A DNA stretch of 64,000 nt from Arbacia lixula (taxonomy: Eukaryota; Echinodermata; Echinoidea; Arbacioida; Arbaciidae), in contig OZ022593.1 in the NCBI GenBank assembly GCA_963669155.1, positions 21,238,498 to 21,302,497 of the forward strand, read 5' to 3'. The notes beneath the pieces are model-generated. The model had not been told where the DNA came from. It saw only the letters and a list, made by a program, of their open reading frames with translations, and searched no databases. Position numbers and translations under genes: made by a program. Of the stretch, positions 1-12,200 are shown piece by piece. The first letter of the stretch is position 1; each line of letters begins with the position of its first letter.

Positions 1-104
1 ACCCCCATCTGTAAATCTGTTTTGCTTGTGTTTGTCTTGGTATATACGTTTAACATTAAAAATGATGCTAACCATGATTGAAATGTTCGTATTTTGCCCC
101 TCCG

Positions 105-119
105 CCCCCCCCCCCCCCC
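105..119 (+). repeat. C15 homopolymer in the polypyrimidine tract of the ZM-exon acceptor
   Basis: Fifteen consecutive C residues end 15 bases before the acceptor AG. The tract that should guide U2AF is therefore mostly C rather than U, followed by a short CU-mixed stretch. It is one of about a dozen long C/G runs in the window. Confidence 0.9.
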
Positions 120-134
120 GGCTCATCTCTATAG

Positions 135-295
135 ATGCGGCGCATGGAGCCCGAGGTGATGCCGCCCCCAGGCCCTAAGGCTACCGTAGTGCACAAGCAG
201 TTCAACTCGCCCGTCGGCCTCTACTCAGCAGACAACATCGCTGACGCCTTCAAGGGCCAGGTGGAGGGCATGGGCATCGACGCAGGGGCCACCAA
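135..295 (+). CDS. PDLIM: ZM-motif exon of the upstream PDLIM gene
   Basis: The acceptor AG is at 133-134, behind a C15 tract and CTCATCTCTAT. The donor GTAAGG starts at 296. The exon starts in phase 0 and ends in phase 2, exactly like the ZM exon of the downstream gene (54241-54437). Its reading frame starts MRRMEPEV and carries the ZM core. The last 31 bases plus the donor are copied 212 bp downstream in the intron. Confidence 0.88.
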
Positions 296-3200
296 GTAAG
301 GAAACCCGTCACGGCATACACTTTATTTTAGCTATTGAATCAATCATGTCGGTTAGTCAACTTTATTGGCTTAGCCTAGACGAATTGGCCATTAACTCAG
401 TAATCTTGTAACGTCTTTCACTTCGTCTTAATGTTGATTGAATAGTTGGTATTAGCATTATTTTAAAGTGACTCTCAGGGCATGGGCATCAACGCAGGGT
501 GTGCTAAGTAATTGAAGCTTTTTCTTCTTTTGATATGGAAGCTCCTTCACACCGCCAACGAAGGCAATGGGGAGTAATCCGTCCGTTGGTTTATACTTTA
601 AAAGATTCTATCTACCCCTTTACTGCCGAAGTGCCTCCTCCATTGAGTCTTCAGAAACTACAACCAAACATATTATTTTGCCGCAGAGGAGCAAGAAATT
701 AATTTATACAAACGGATATTAGCTTTCCTTTTGTCAATACCAATGATGCCAGTATCGTTTATTTATTGCGTCCAAAGTTACTGACAATCATCTTAAGAAT
801 GATGCAGGACGATTTAGTATTGATCTGTACACTCTACGTTCTCCATCTTCCAAACATCTTCTCTTAAGATTGCCTGCCACTCCGATGTCGCCAATGTCAC
901 CTGGTTTCGGGTCGCAGGGTGGTTTCGGGTCTCCCGGCGGCTTCGGGTCTCAGAGCGGCTTTGGGTCCCCGGGAGGCTACGGCCCATCGGGTTCAACTCC
1001 CTTCAGCTCGCATCCGAGCTCCTACGAAGTTCTGCACGCCAAGCCGAAGCCCATGGCGCAGACGTACGGCCACCATGCCCCGATGGCCCAGAACTACGCC
1101 CCGCCCCGCCGGCCACCCCAGCAGCGGCCACCCCAGCAGAGGAAAGCTCCACCCCCGCAGAAGCCCCGGGCACAGCCCACCTACCAGAACCCTGCAGGCA
1201 CGCAGTCCAGGTCCTTCCGTATGCTGGAGGAGATGACCCAGGAAGAGGAGGCTAGAGGTAATGTATAGTGTAGTCCGTGAGGGCGCCCTGCAAGGAATCC
1301 TGTACGGATGACGAAATCCTGGATATACACTTCTCAATTTGATTCGAAAATCAAGATTGGTATTTCAAGAATATTCTACTTCTTGACTTTAAGATTGTGT
1401 TAAGGTCTAAAAGACAGGAAATGTGCAAATTCCTAAAACTCGTCTTCTTGTTATCATCAGAACGTTTTTAAGCAAAATAAAGACGACCCCTTTTCTTTGA
1501 ATGCTCGTCAGTCCGTTTGATTATGTAATGGTATTCCTAACACCAATGTGACCAAAGAGTACATTATGGAGCGCTTATGGCAGACAGGTACCGGACGCGG
1601 ACGGGCTGTATCACAATCATTATGTTGATATGTATTTTACTTCAAACGAATATTGTCTTTTACACCAAAATGAATACTGAGAAGAATACTATTTCCTTCA
1701 TGACGTCATCAATGAAAGTGAAATAAATGTTCGCATTATTTACCTCTTATCAGCCCTTGCCGCGGAGTACCCATACTTGGCTTAGAACACAAACGAACAT
1801 CTCACGATCATGGTATCACGTCATTTTTTCTCTCTCAATGTTAGAATTGTCAACTCACGCTAACCGAATTTGTTTGTTCTTGCCGCGAATAATCTATTTT
1901 TAAAGTGATAATTCACCCTTTCTTAAATCTCCCATTATGTATTTTAAATAATGATACTTACCTTCAACTTGATTGTTACGTATTGTAATATGTCTAACTA
2001 GGTTCAAGCTCTAACTGTAAACTGGGAGAAGTGGACGCTTGAAAAGGTGTCACACTGTCCATGTTGTTAATGCGTTCTTGCTGATGGCACCCTCGCCCTC
2101 CTAGTTCCATCTGAGTTCACTTTTACTTTCATTAAGATCTATTAACATATTTTGAGTGATGTGACTTACACAGTGACCATTTGATATTAACGTGTGCTAC
2201 AGACGTACCTATTGTTTCGAAGGTTTAGGAGCTTGGTGCAAACTGAGGTGGTAACATAAGAGCTGCAAGAAAACATGCTATTGTCCTATTTACTATGAAC
2301 GATCGTCCAGTAATGTTTACGAGTTAGTAACCATGTATACAGTTTTCTTGTTTAACCCTTTTAAATTATTTCCTCCCTTTTAATTGAAAAGCCTCTGTCT
2401 ATTTTAACGTATTACAGTTTTAGAAGCTTTTCTCTCGTGAGCCCCAAACTACCACATGTCATTAGGAATAACAAAAAATGATTGCACAGCATTAACAGTA
2501 TTTAATTCGGTATTTGATATTTTAAATTATGCCGTGGCAGCTTACATTAATTAATTTGCGATTAATATAATTTCAGTGTTGTGCGATTTGTTACATGATT
2601 TCGTTCATTTATTCAAGTTGTAATATTGATGCTACTGCAGAAATATCAATGGTGTGAATCAAATTTAAACACGGACTCAACCAAATGATTTGAACCTCAA
2701 CAGCTCAAATTCTAAATTTCTTCATGTTCCTTCGCGTTACAAATCAACTTACCCAATATTGATACTGAACGTAGCTGGCACTCGTGTTCATGCCATATAA
2801 AAACATGTAGAAATATAAGTGTCACTTTTGATGGTAAGTTGAGGTTTAAAAAAATAGATCACACAAATGTACCTCAGCATCATATCAGCAATTTTTTTTT
2901 CAGTTTTCCCCATCATATCGCACAGAATTTCTAAGATAAATAAAATCGGAAACAACACTTTGTTCCAATAATAAATCATTATTCTATGTCCTACAAATCA
3001 TAACAAAATCAATCAGGGAATGGCCATTTTTACAGAGCAGTAGTTCCGGTTTAAGACAGAGCGTCCCAATTGCAAAAGTCATGAAACTTTCCAGGAGTCA
3101 GTAGTATATATTAACAATAAAGTGAATGAAATCTCACAGTCATAGCTTCACGAGTATTTTCAGGAAAAGTGAAAAATATCCTTGTTTACGTTTGAACCGC

Positions 3201-3736
3201 AGCAAGCAATCTACATTCATTATCGTATTGTCCCTCTCAGCGCGCGTTGCTATGAACGCATGCACCGTGCGTGTAGCGGATCATGGCGCACAACGCTCTC
3301 CGGTCTGTAGGCAATAGGCTTTTGACGAACCAGCCCGAAACCTCCTCAAAATCTACGGATCGCTATAATTTATCTTAAAGTCAGTTTCCAGCTCCATTAT
3401 GGGAGAGAAGTTCTAGGACAGTATTCTCTTCGATTTCCCGTGGTTTTTACCAAAAAACAACAAAAACAAATATGTTTTTGACCTGCAAAAGGGACACCCT
3501 GTCTTAAAGTCTTAATTATGCGTCTAGCTTGTAAATATCTCATTACAACATTTTCTTGATTTCCCTCTCCAGCCTATGAGAACATGCAGGCGAGTAAGAA
3601 CCCTGCCCAGGACTACCGGTCTCCCATTGATGAGTTCGAGGGCTATGGCCGCCCGTCACGTGGCACACAATCCAGGTCATTCAGAATGCTACAACAACTA
3701 ACGGCTGAAGAGGAGGCAATGATGGATGAGCTGTAA
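135..3736 (+). CDS. PDLIM: 3' part of an upstream PDZ-LIM family gene, LIM-less (three exons, partial)
   Basis: The joined exons are 135-295, 869-1257 and 3573-3736 (stop TAA 3734-3736), giving 237 visible residues. The 5' part, presumably a PDZ domain, lies left of the window. Seen: a ZM (Zasp-like) motif [19 protein letters not shown], a Gly/Phe/Ser-rich low-complexity stretch (repeats of GFGSQGG and GFGSPGG), a Pro/Gln-rich linker, then two copies of the [10 protein letters not shown] motif found before the LIM domain in ALP/Enigma proteins. No LIM domain follows; the frame stops after MMDEL. Known: PDZ-LIM proteins bind alpha-actinin at Z-discs and stress fibres, the ZM motif contributes to this, and LIM-less short forms of Zasp and Cypher exist. 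Inferred: a sarcomere or actin-cable adaptor, paralogue of the gene at 9188. Intron phases (0, 2, 1) match those of the downstream gene, which supports the model. Confidence 0.85.
296..868 (+). other. intron of the upstream PDLIM gene
   Basis: A GT-AG intron of 573 bp between phase-2 exons. It contains no coding signal. Its only structure is the decayed copy of the preceding exon end and donor at 477-512. Confidence 0.75.
477..512 (+). repeat. decayed duplicate of the ZM-exon end and its splice donor
   Basis: This stretch matches 265-300, the exon end plus donor, at about 29 of 37 positions. AGGGCATGGGCATC is identical, as are ACGCAGGG and AAGTAA. A GTAATT donor-like site is kept at 508. It reads as an old tandem duplication, offset 212 bp, that included the splice junction. 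Confidence 0.75.
869..1257 (+). CDS. PDLIM: Gly/Pro-rich linker exon with first SRSF motif, upstream PDLIM gene
   Basis: The acceptor AG is at 867-868 and donor GTAATG starts at 1258. The exon runs from phase 2 to phase 1, the same phases as exon 5 of the downstream gene. It encodes a low-complexity GFGSQGG/GFGSPGG tract, several Pro-Gln blocks and, near the end, [18 protein letters not shown]. The exon is much richer in G+C and CpG than its introns. The acceptor tract (TTCTCTTAAG) is short and weak. Confidence 0.85.
1258..3572 (+). other. intron of the upstream PDLIM gene
   Basis: 2.3 kb of AT-rich sequence with no coding exon that I can support. One perfect cAMP-response palindrome TGACGTCA lies at 1701-1708. 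No transposon ends were recognised. Confidence 0.7.
3573..3736 (+). CDS. PDLIM: terminal exon with second SRSF motif and stop, upstream PDLIM gene
   Basis: The acceptor AG is at 3571-3572 behind TTGATTTCCCTCTCC. The exon enters in phase 1 and reads AYENMQASKNPAQDYRSP, then [24 protein letters not shown] and TAA. The SRSF motif repeats the one in the previous exon, which suggests an exon duplication. In the paralogue the exon at this position (56570) leads into the LIM domain; here the protein ends. Confidence 0.85.
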
Positions 3737-3756
3737 TCGTTTGATGACGTCATGTC

Positions 3757-3883
3757 CAGTCAAATCTGTCTATAAAGACCACTTCATTCGAATACCTACA
3801 GTTAACGTACGAAAGACCAAAAGTCCACAAAGAGCGTTTTATCTGTTCCGAGTGAAAATGGTCTTCATAGAAAGGTTTGACTG
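3757..3883. mobile_element. 127-bp palindromic MITE
   Basis: The left end CAGTCAAATCTGTCTATAAA and the right end GGTCTTCATAGAAAGGTTTG plus ACTG are inverted copies of each other over about 25 bp, with few mismatches. The interior has no ORF. It starts 20 bp after the stop codon of the upstream PDLIM gene, so it is transcribed as part of the 3'UTR and could fold into a hairpin. I recall this type of end from interspersed repeats of marine invertebrates; the superfamily cannot be fixed from one copy. A partial relative is at 60402. Confidence 0.7.
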
Positions 3884-5806
3884 AAGTCATGGTCGTCGTC
3901 TTCGACATCGTATCTTATCAATGGTATGATGATTTGGTGTAAAACAAACGCCCGAATTTGTTTCACCTTGTCACCTTACAAGTCTTACAAGTCTGATAAA
4001 ATACTACAACACATTTTCTCTGACAAAAACTGGTGTTGATGATTTGTATATCTTTGCATATCACAACTCTTTAAATATAAACAATTACTTTTCACGACGA
4101 TGCAATCTTCAGACAGTTGACATATGAAGGGTTCTTATTAAGAGACAATTTACTTATGATAAGAGGAAGTTTATTGAAAGTCGTTTGAGTTACAAGCACC
4201 GATGGTGTCATGATAATGTATTTTTCGTGCAATGCTCCTTACGTTGCTTTGGTATAAACACATAATATTGTGAAAACCCTCCTCGTTTACCAATTCTTAC
4301 ACATTTATGAATCGCCAAGTCATCCCATGTCCATTCATATATTTTTGGAGATATGTGTGCGTCATAGTATCCTCAGTTCGTTAATTGCCAAACAAGGAAA
4401 AGGGATAAGTTTGGAACAGACGCTACGAAGAACGACGAAACCAGTTTGAGCAAACCATGATGTTTTTGTTAATATCTTGGCACTCATCATGATCAAACGT
4501 GGACTTGTTGCCGTGAGATTTTAAACAAAAACAAGACATGCTTATTATGTTAGTAATTATGACGACTTCAGGTAAATGAACTTCCGAAACTGTGTGGATG
4601 TTACGTCTCGTTTCTTGTACAAGCCACCAAATAAACTGATATCGCTGCAGTCGACTGAACTGTCTGTAGTGAGAACACAATATAAACGTCCTTGTTAATT
4701 ATCATGTGTTCAAGCATTCGCGTTAACGAACCATGTTCAAAGAAATGACGTCGCCACTGTAATCAAAGTAGTCTAATGGCCTTCAAATGTTAGTTATATA
4801 TCAAAGATATCAACCGTTTGGTGATATCTAGAAAGGTGTATCAAAACGTGTGTCTTGGTTCAAAATCTACACCAATAGCAACGTGTGTATGCCATATTTA
4901 ATGCAGTTGTGTGTCTTGTGCAATAGTTTGGTAGGAGGTGTTTTAGTGCACACTCAATAATTAAAAAAGGAATCACAATAACGCTTTTAGGCTATTTGGA
5001 CATGGCAACACTGACAGCCACATATTTATTTTGATTTAATTTGATATTCTTCACACATATTTGTCATGGCAGGATGTCTATGTTGTCTATTTTGAACTTT
5101 TACTAAAATATGATTTCTCATTGATGTAGAGCAAACCATGGTATATGTTATATGTGTTTGATATAATATAGTTTCTATCATTATAGCTTTTGATTTATTT
5201 GTCTTGAAGTGGATCCAAAAATTGTTTTCTCTGTTGATTAGAATTGTTACATGTGAAATGGCAATACTGTTATATTTCACTGTTAGGCCAGTCATTATTG
5301 TATAGATGAATTCAAATCAGTTGTATTGTTTTATTTTAACTATGATTTCAGTGCTTCTCACGTTGGTACTTTTTTTATTAATATCCTTCATCTCGCCACT
5401 TGTTTATTTTCTCCCCTCCTTTATTTTCCATCACGTCTTCCATCATATTTCATCTCCATTACGTCAAATCTTGCTGGAAGCAATTAGGAAAACGGAGTGT
5501 TTGTTATTATTTACTATTAACAGATTATACAAAACTAGTTTTTCAGAATTGTAGCGCATGTAGGGAAAATTACTGTACATGAAAATCTTATCGTATCTTG
5601 CACATGAGAGAGAGAGAGAGATAAAGATGGACAGCGAGACGAGTTATGTCGCTTTCACGTTGTAATCATGATCTGATCGCTAAAATAAAATGGAGGAGAA
5701 GTACAATACGTTTGCTTTTTGTGAACAAAAGTGTTGGTGCAGTTAAACGGCACCGATTGTAAAAAAAAGTGTCTTATCCAGTATTAATGAAATTACTATG
5801 GAAAAA

Positions 5807-5855
5807 AATAAAGTGGTTGTATCTTCTTAGGCTCATATTCTGAAATTGTAATAAA
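5807..5855 (+). terminator. candidate polyadenylation signals (two AATAAA)
   Basis: AATAAA occurs at 5807-5812 and again at 5850-5855, downstream of the upstream PDLIM gene on the same strand. Cleavage would be expected about 15-30 bases after either hexamer. AT-rich sequence gives such hexamers by chance, so this is a candidate only. Confidence 0.4.
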
Positions 5856-6092
5856 GTATACATGTTTGAAAGTGTTTCAAAAGCAGTTGAAGAAAATATG
5901 TCCGTCTCTGTGTGATCAACATAAGGAAACATAAACGTTATGAGCGACATGCCACAAATCTTAATTCGAGAAACAAAGCAAATTGTCTAAATACAACTTC
6001 TGCAGTATTAGTCATCTACACAATGTTACGTAAAATACACCTGTCGTTTCATGGTTTAACAGTTATGTGTGCGTGCACGTGTCGTTTCATTG

Positions 6093-6250
6093 TGGGTGTG
6101 TGTGAATGTGTGTGTATGTTTGTGTGTGTGTGTGTGTGGGGGGGTAAGTGGGTGTGAGTGTGTATGTATATACAGTGTGTGTGACTGTGCGTGTGCGCGT
6201 GTAAACACCAACACAAAGGTTTTATGCACATTCAGAAATGTGTGTGTGTT
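6093..6250. repeat. interrupted (TG)n microsatellite
   Basis: TG dinucleotides are interrupted by a short G run, TATATA and CGCG-containing variants. They produce spurious ORFs on both strands. No coding value. Confidence 0.9.
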
Positions 6251-8099
6251 TTCCACACAGGGATAATGACAATGTGTTAATTGATTGTAGTGACCACATT
6301 AAAAAGATGGCCCGTCCCTTTTACAAACATCTGCAAACTTCATGAGAGTTTGCACATATCAGTAGCACGTATCTTTAGTATACCAACTGTGAAATTTTCA
6401 GGTCAGAGGTACTAGAACTCCCGTATGAAAATCTAACTAGTTTTCACTGAGATTTTACTATTTTTGTGGTAAGAAAAAAGAAAGCTCGATCAATTATCAA
6501 AGATTATTTTATCAAAACCGAATATTACGCTTTGCCGATTCCAGGGAAAGGTTATATAGCCACTCTCTCTCAAATGATGACAAACTTAGGAAAATTTCAG
6601 AATTAGGTCTGCAAAAGAGACGGGCTACCTTTAAATGAAAGAATAGCATCATTTGGTTTCCTATAGAACAATGATTCCAATCGATCCCAGTAGCATTAAA
6701 ATGGTATGCCAACATCTTGAGATAAGTAATGAACATGGATTACACAATAACTTTTTAATATAATCAACGAGACGTGATCTGGGACAACATGGTCAAAATT
6801 CACAGTCGGGTATAACATGATTTTGGTAAAACAACAAGCATTTTTATGAAAAAAAAAGTAGTGAATAATTTATTAAAAAATACAGATTGTAAGTTGTAAG
6901 CTTTATAATGTAGTTAACAAGGAGATGTGTCCTCAGCAATGGTCAAAATACATGGACTAACAGGAGGACTTTTAGCAAAAAAAAATAGGTCCTTATATGG
7001 ACATTGGTCAAACTTGCTTGTCAATTTTATTCATGTTCCTTAAAAAGAAAAGGGGGAATGAAATAACACACTTCAATGAATATACATACATTTTTCGTGT
7101 TTATTTTGCATCTGCACTTATGCGTTGTTTAATTGGCTATTGCGAACATAAACATGACTAATGATTAGATGGTTTGTCAAAATGATTAACGTTTACCTCA
7201 ATACAGGTGTTTCAAAAAGACCAACATATCTCGTTGTCGCCTGATAAGATGAATGCCAACTAGTCATCTAAATATATGTATCTCTGGTCTGATGATAAAT
7301 ATCGGTACGCATTGACGTGATTGTGGGATTTCGTACGTTATATAGAGCTGCGGACCTGTGTCGTTGTATAGATCCATACAATAATTTGAATATGTGCATT
7401 TACTGCATATTTGAGCCCATAGACTGATGCATTGGCGCAGGCAACCAATAAATGTTGGACTCCGAGAGCTGTGTGACTCTATTGGGAGTCTCGTGCACGA
7501 GCACCCTCTATCATCTAGGACGGGTTAGTCTTCAGTTATGATTATGGATTTTTTAAATTAAACATATTAACTCTTCCTATAGGTGTACCCACGAGGGATT
7601 CACACCCTTTCTTGTTCCATGTGGAGCATTTTGTTGTTTTTGAATATCACTAAATGAAATCAATAATACGATCTAAGTGACAATGAGAGGAAAATCAATA
7701 TGGAGCCATCATAAGAAACATGAATTGGTAATGAGAATCGTACCCTATTCTACGTTTGCAAAAGTCGATCAAGTACAAAAAACCCCACTTATCCCCTTGC
7801 CGGATTTTGATACGGCAACCCCCCCATATGGCTGGGTACATTTATGACTCCATCTCTACCAGACTCCATACTGCCCAATTGTGTCACCAGTGCAAACATT
7901 CTTAAATGGTATTTTGAAGAGTTAAAGTGGCGAAATGAAAACTAACTAACAAACAAAAGAACAACCAACACACAAAATAAACGAAAAAGCGAACGAAAAA
8001 GGAAAACAATTAAAGGGAGTAAAAGATGGAGAATAGGCTAAGCAGGAAAGGGTGATAGACGAGAAGGACGAGGAGAGGAAAGTTAGGATTGTACTAGAT

Positions 8100-8118
8100 G
8101 GGGGGGGGGGGGGGGGGG
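8100..8118 (+). repeat. G19 homopolymer
   Basis: Nineteen consecutive G residues sit in a purine-rich, GA-dominated stretch of about 190 bp. Confidence 0.95.
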
Positions 8119-9120
8119 CGAAGACGAAGGACAACGAAAGAAGAAGGACGACTAAAAGGAGGAGGAGGTGGGAGAAAGGTGGATATATTGATCACTTACT
8201 CTGCTCGGGGGTTGAGACAATGTATGATTAATATATGACTTCCCTTGCACTGCAGTTCATGTGATATGCATGTTGTCTTCATGTTTTCTCTTGTTGAAAG
8301 TTTGTACATATAGGTTCATGTACCTGCTTTATAATTTCTTTCTTAATTGATTTTTCAGGTTTTTATTACGATTTACTTACTTCGCCTCCCTCCTTTCTGT
8401 CAATTCATTATTTAAAGTTGTCATTGAGACATTATTCACGCTTGCCACTACACCCTTAGGCTTAAGTTACAAGAGTTTTTTCCCCCTTATATTTCTCTTT
8501 TCACAACCGATCCCAAAAAGCATATTATCATTCTGACGTGTAACTACGTCACTCTTTTCTCCCGTATGCTTTCGTAATCCGGGTAGTCCTTATATAGGAA
8601 TGCAGTGAAGAAAAAAAAATCTCCATTCATGCAAGTACCAATACCAAGAAACTTTTCAAGAGTCATGTTGTGTCATAGGGGTGCTGCACCTAATATTACT
8701 CGGACGTCATATAAATATCTGAGATAATATAGTACATACTATATAAGAAATAAAAACAGCACAAAATATAAAAGAAGGGTATAATAAACAAATTCATGTG
8801 GTTTAGGTACAATTTTAAAGCACATTGGAGAATAATTCAGAACATGAGTAATACATGCAGATAATAGAAATATCCAGATGTATACAGTTTGTTGCACCCC
8901 CCGTACATAGCAGACGGCCGCACGATCGAGAGTGCTCACTTCCTAGTTGTATGGTATCGCACTGAACGTACATACACGTCGTGCAATATAGCCATACATT
9001 TTACGTTGCATTCATCGATTGGCGAATGCCTTGCATGTTTGTAGTACTTTACCGTCTTCTTTTCGCACCTATTGTCATAACTCAAACCATATTCCGTGCC
9101 GATATTCTTACCATCTGTGG

Positions 9121-9130
9121 ATATTTATAA
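9121..9130 (+). promoter_or_regulatory. candidate TATA element of the ALP-type PDLIM gene
   Basis: ATATTTATAA lies 58 bp upstream of the start codon at 9188, which would place the transcription start near 9150 and give a short 5'UTR. A weak SRF-like site (CCATATTCCG, 9087-9096) is nearby but departs from CC(A/T)6GG. An upstream non-coding exon is not excluded. Confidence 0.35.
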
Positions 9131-9187
9131 CGTGAGAGAGTTTTCGGTGCTTGAAACTGGACGGGGCCCCGCTGTCAGTGAGAGAAA

Positions 9188-9286
9188 ATGACCCAGAGGA
9201 TTAACATCACGATACCCGGGCCTGGCCCGTGGGGTTTCCGCCTCGCCGGGGGGAGGGACTTCAACCAGCCGCTGTATATCTCCAAG
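9188..9286 (+). CDS. PDLIM: PDLIM exon 1 (start codon, N-terminal PDZ)
   Basis: Encodes [19 protein letters not shown] then [14 protein letters not shown], the first PDZ strands and the PWGF ligand loop. Start context GAGAAAATGA is reasonable, and the Met aligns with the Met of vertebrate PDLIM1. Donor GTACGC at 9287, phase 0. The exon is followed by a 24.8-kb intron. Confidence 0.93.
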
Positions 9287-12200
9287 GTACGCACTATGCA
9301 CCCGTTATGCAGTCCGTTATATGCAGTAGTAGTTAAGGGTACACCCATCTTTGCATACTTCACAGTTTGTTGCTAATTAATTGCTCTCAAAGTTTCATGC
9401 AATCATGTGAAGCGTTATACTTTATAAAGTGAAGAGTCTAAAAATAGTTTGATTTGAGTCTAACAACATCGATAAAGATGATATGACTAACTTTTTACAT
9501 ATCTAATTTGTTTTGAAATGATGCATATTCGTCTCAGTTTAACTGCCTTTCTACTTCTAGCATAGTCTACCCTTGTAGATACGACTGGTAGTGCAGTGCA
9601 CCCATAGAAACAGCGAGAATACTTTTTTTGTGTGCAATTTACTGGCCAGTGGCCACTTTCAATACCTGTTGAATCAAATGAAATGCAGTGAAACACATAA
9701 ACTAGAGACGACTGTGATCTGTATGTTGAAACAATTACTTTGTTTACATTGTAGAATTACATAATGGTGACGGTTATTGCAGGTCAGCAAAATAATTACA
9801 TTCTGCATAGTCTCACACTGTCACTGCTCAGTACTATAGTTTTCAAAGTAAGCATTTTTTTCTGTCATCTACAAATAATTAAAATGTGAGCATATTAAGT
9901 TCATATCTACAGTGTCGTATCTTCTGCAGTGTCTTGAGTCTTTACAGTGCCCTTGCCCTTCAGCCATGTGCAAAGATGGTGTGATGAAGTTGAGAACATT
10001 TCCTATTCAGGAGTGACCAATGCCTTTGAATGAGTGTATCATGACTGTGAATTTTGGGTAGTTGTCAGTTACTCAGAGTTTATTTCAGTTGTTAATCAAG
10101 ATAACGTATGGTGTAGGGGAGGGTACACTGACATAGACACTTTCCCAAGTGAGTCATATTAAGCTCTGAGATTGTCAATCAAACATGAAGCTTGTATTGT
10201 TCGAACAGCGTTAAACCTAATATCAGGTTTCAGGTTGGTTTAAAGCAATTTTTTTTTTTTACAAAAGTTAACCTCCCGACTTTTTAGTCTAATTTTGGTT
10301 TCTTGCTAATTCTGTTGAACTCTACATAGTGTTACAGTATACATGTAACCTGCAACCATTCAGTAGGCTGTTCTGATATACTTCAGAGTACATCTAGTAC
10401 AAGTTATAATCATTCTTCCAGTGGGTCTTTTGATCATATGGATTTCTGAAACATTTGATTGTGTAGAGAGATCATTACAGAAAATACAAGGTAAAGGAGT
10501 ACTCATGCAACCTCCTCCCCCCACCAACTCCCATCCCCATTGTTTATTATGTGGGTACATCATTCATACTATATTGTTACTTACTTCTACATGAAAACCT
10601 TTAACGACACTATAATGCTCTTGTAATGCTGCTGTAATATTAGTGCAGAATTCATTGTCACCTTTGAGTTATAAATGACAGAGTTGCAAGCTTTTATTCA
10701 GGTGATACATTGTACTAAGGGTTACAGGTATATTGTATGGAACTGTTTTTGAGGATCACTTGCCTTCAAGAGTGGTATTTGTGGTAAAGAAAAAGACCCA
10801 AAGTGGGTGCAACCATGCATGGATCACTGGTTTCAGCGTGATTCACAGTTTGAGTCAGTACTTGGTATTCAATGTACTCAATAGTTTTTAGGTCAAACGT
10901 CATAGAAACACTATTGTACTTTATGTGCTTAAATGCAGTTCAGTCCAGTCAGTTGACAATGCTGTTCAGTATTATGAGGGCATACTACCGTACTCTCTTT
11001 TTAAAAAAATATGAGAAATGATGATTGCAGAGAGAATTGACTTTCAAATAACTTACAATGTATTTACATGTTCCCATTTAGTCCTGTTATTAAATGTGGG
11101 TACAACTTCTGATAGCATGTTGCAAGAGTTTATTAACCCCCCCCCCCTATCTACCTTTTATGAAAGGCCTTGGGTAGATTCAAATATTAAACCGTGACAG
11201 ATGACATCATATTGGGACAGCCACTCCTCATATTCCTCACCCTTTACCCCCAATACTCAACATCAACCCCTTGAATTGTGGCCCTAGCTTCAAAGTAATT
11301 TGAATAATACGGTACATTCTGTTTGTTCACTGAAACCTACATGTAACTTCATTCATACGTGCATACATGGGCATGTATGTTTATGCCACCATTTACTAAC
11401 ACATTCTTCTATTTGTGGAGGTTTTGCTTTTCGACCACAATAATATTCACAGTAATTCTACTGCTGCCTAAAATCAATTCACATGCTCGTCAACTGGCAG
11501 TTACACTCCAGTGAGTCATGTAAAGCTGTGTACAGTTGTAGTAACCAGGTGTACAGTTCAATGATAGACCTGTATGATATTCGTCGTGTATATATGCCAG
11601 AGACCTTGGATAGCTCTGCCCAGGACGATGCAGAAAGACAGCTGTAATTAAAGACATGTTGTCCATGCTTGTACAGTATGTGTCAGCACTACAATGTAAC
11701 TGTGTAGCAACCTATGGAGCCTGGGTCCAACTGGTGATAGCCTTGCTCTCAGTCTGTTAGGCATTTACAATCTTTCAACATCCAAACTCCTCATAAGCAA
11801 GCCTAGGTTTGTAACCTTAATCCTAAGCCAAAAGCCATCAACGCACTGAATCATGTTGTTAAATATGTTCTAAAGATGTACGTTCGATTAAGTTCGATTG
11901 TACTTTTGATTTTGCAATCCGCGCTTTAGCTTAGTGGGGGGTAAATTACCTATCAGCCCCCATGCAACTTATTCACTACCCCCTATGGTACCAAAAACTT
12001 ATTTTCCCCTGAAGACTTCTAAGTTTGATTGTGCACCGAATGTATGTAAGTTGTAAGAACTAGTATGTATGTAAGAACTAGTGTAAGTTTGTACAAGTAT
12101 ACATAGCACACAGTATGTAGGCCTATGTAGCTCGTTATTGCAAGAGTTTGTGTTGTGAGGACAAATCTTGAGTACAGTCGTTCCTCGCTCACAAAGCAAA

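Larger units (their letters stand above)
3737..5875 (+). other. probable 3'UTR of the upstream PDLIM gene
   Basis: Non-coding AT-rich sequence from the stop codon to two AATAAA hexamers at 5807-5812 and 5850-5855. It holds a TGACGTCA palindrome (3745-3752), a small inverted-repeat element (3757-3883) and a short (GA)n tract near 5608. The end is inferred from the hexamers only. Confidence 0.45.
5876..9120. other. intergenic region between the two PDLIM genes
   Basis: No gene is supported. It contains an interrupted TG microsatellite (6093-6250), a G19 run (8100-8118) inside a purine-rich stretch from about 7990 to 8180, and a 12-bp palindrome CTCGTGCACGAG at 7490-7501. The last few hundred bases probably hold the promoter of the downstream gene. 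Confidence 0.6.

Noticed and set aside
9087-9096. SRF CArG box upstream of the PDLIM start
   Set aside because: CCATATTCCG breaks the CC(A/T)6GG consensus at two positions.
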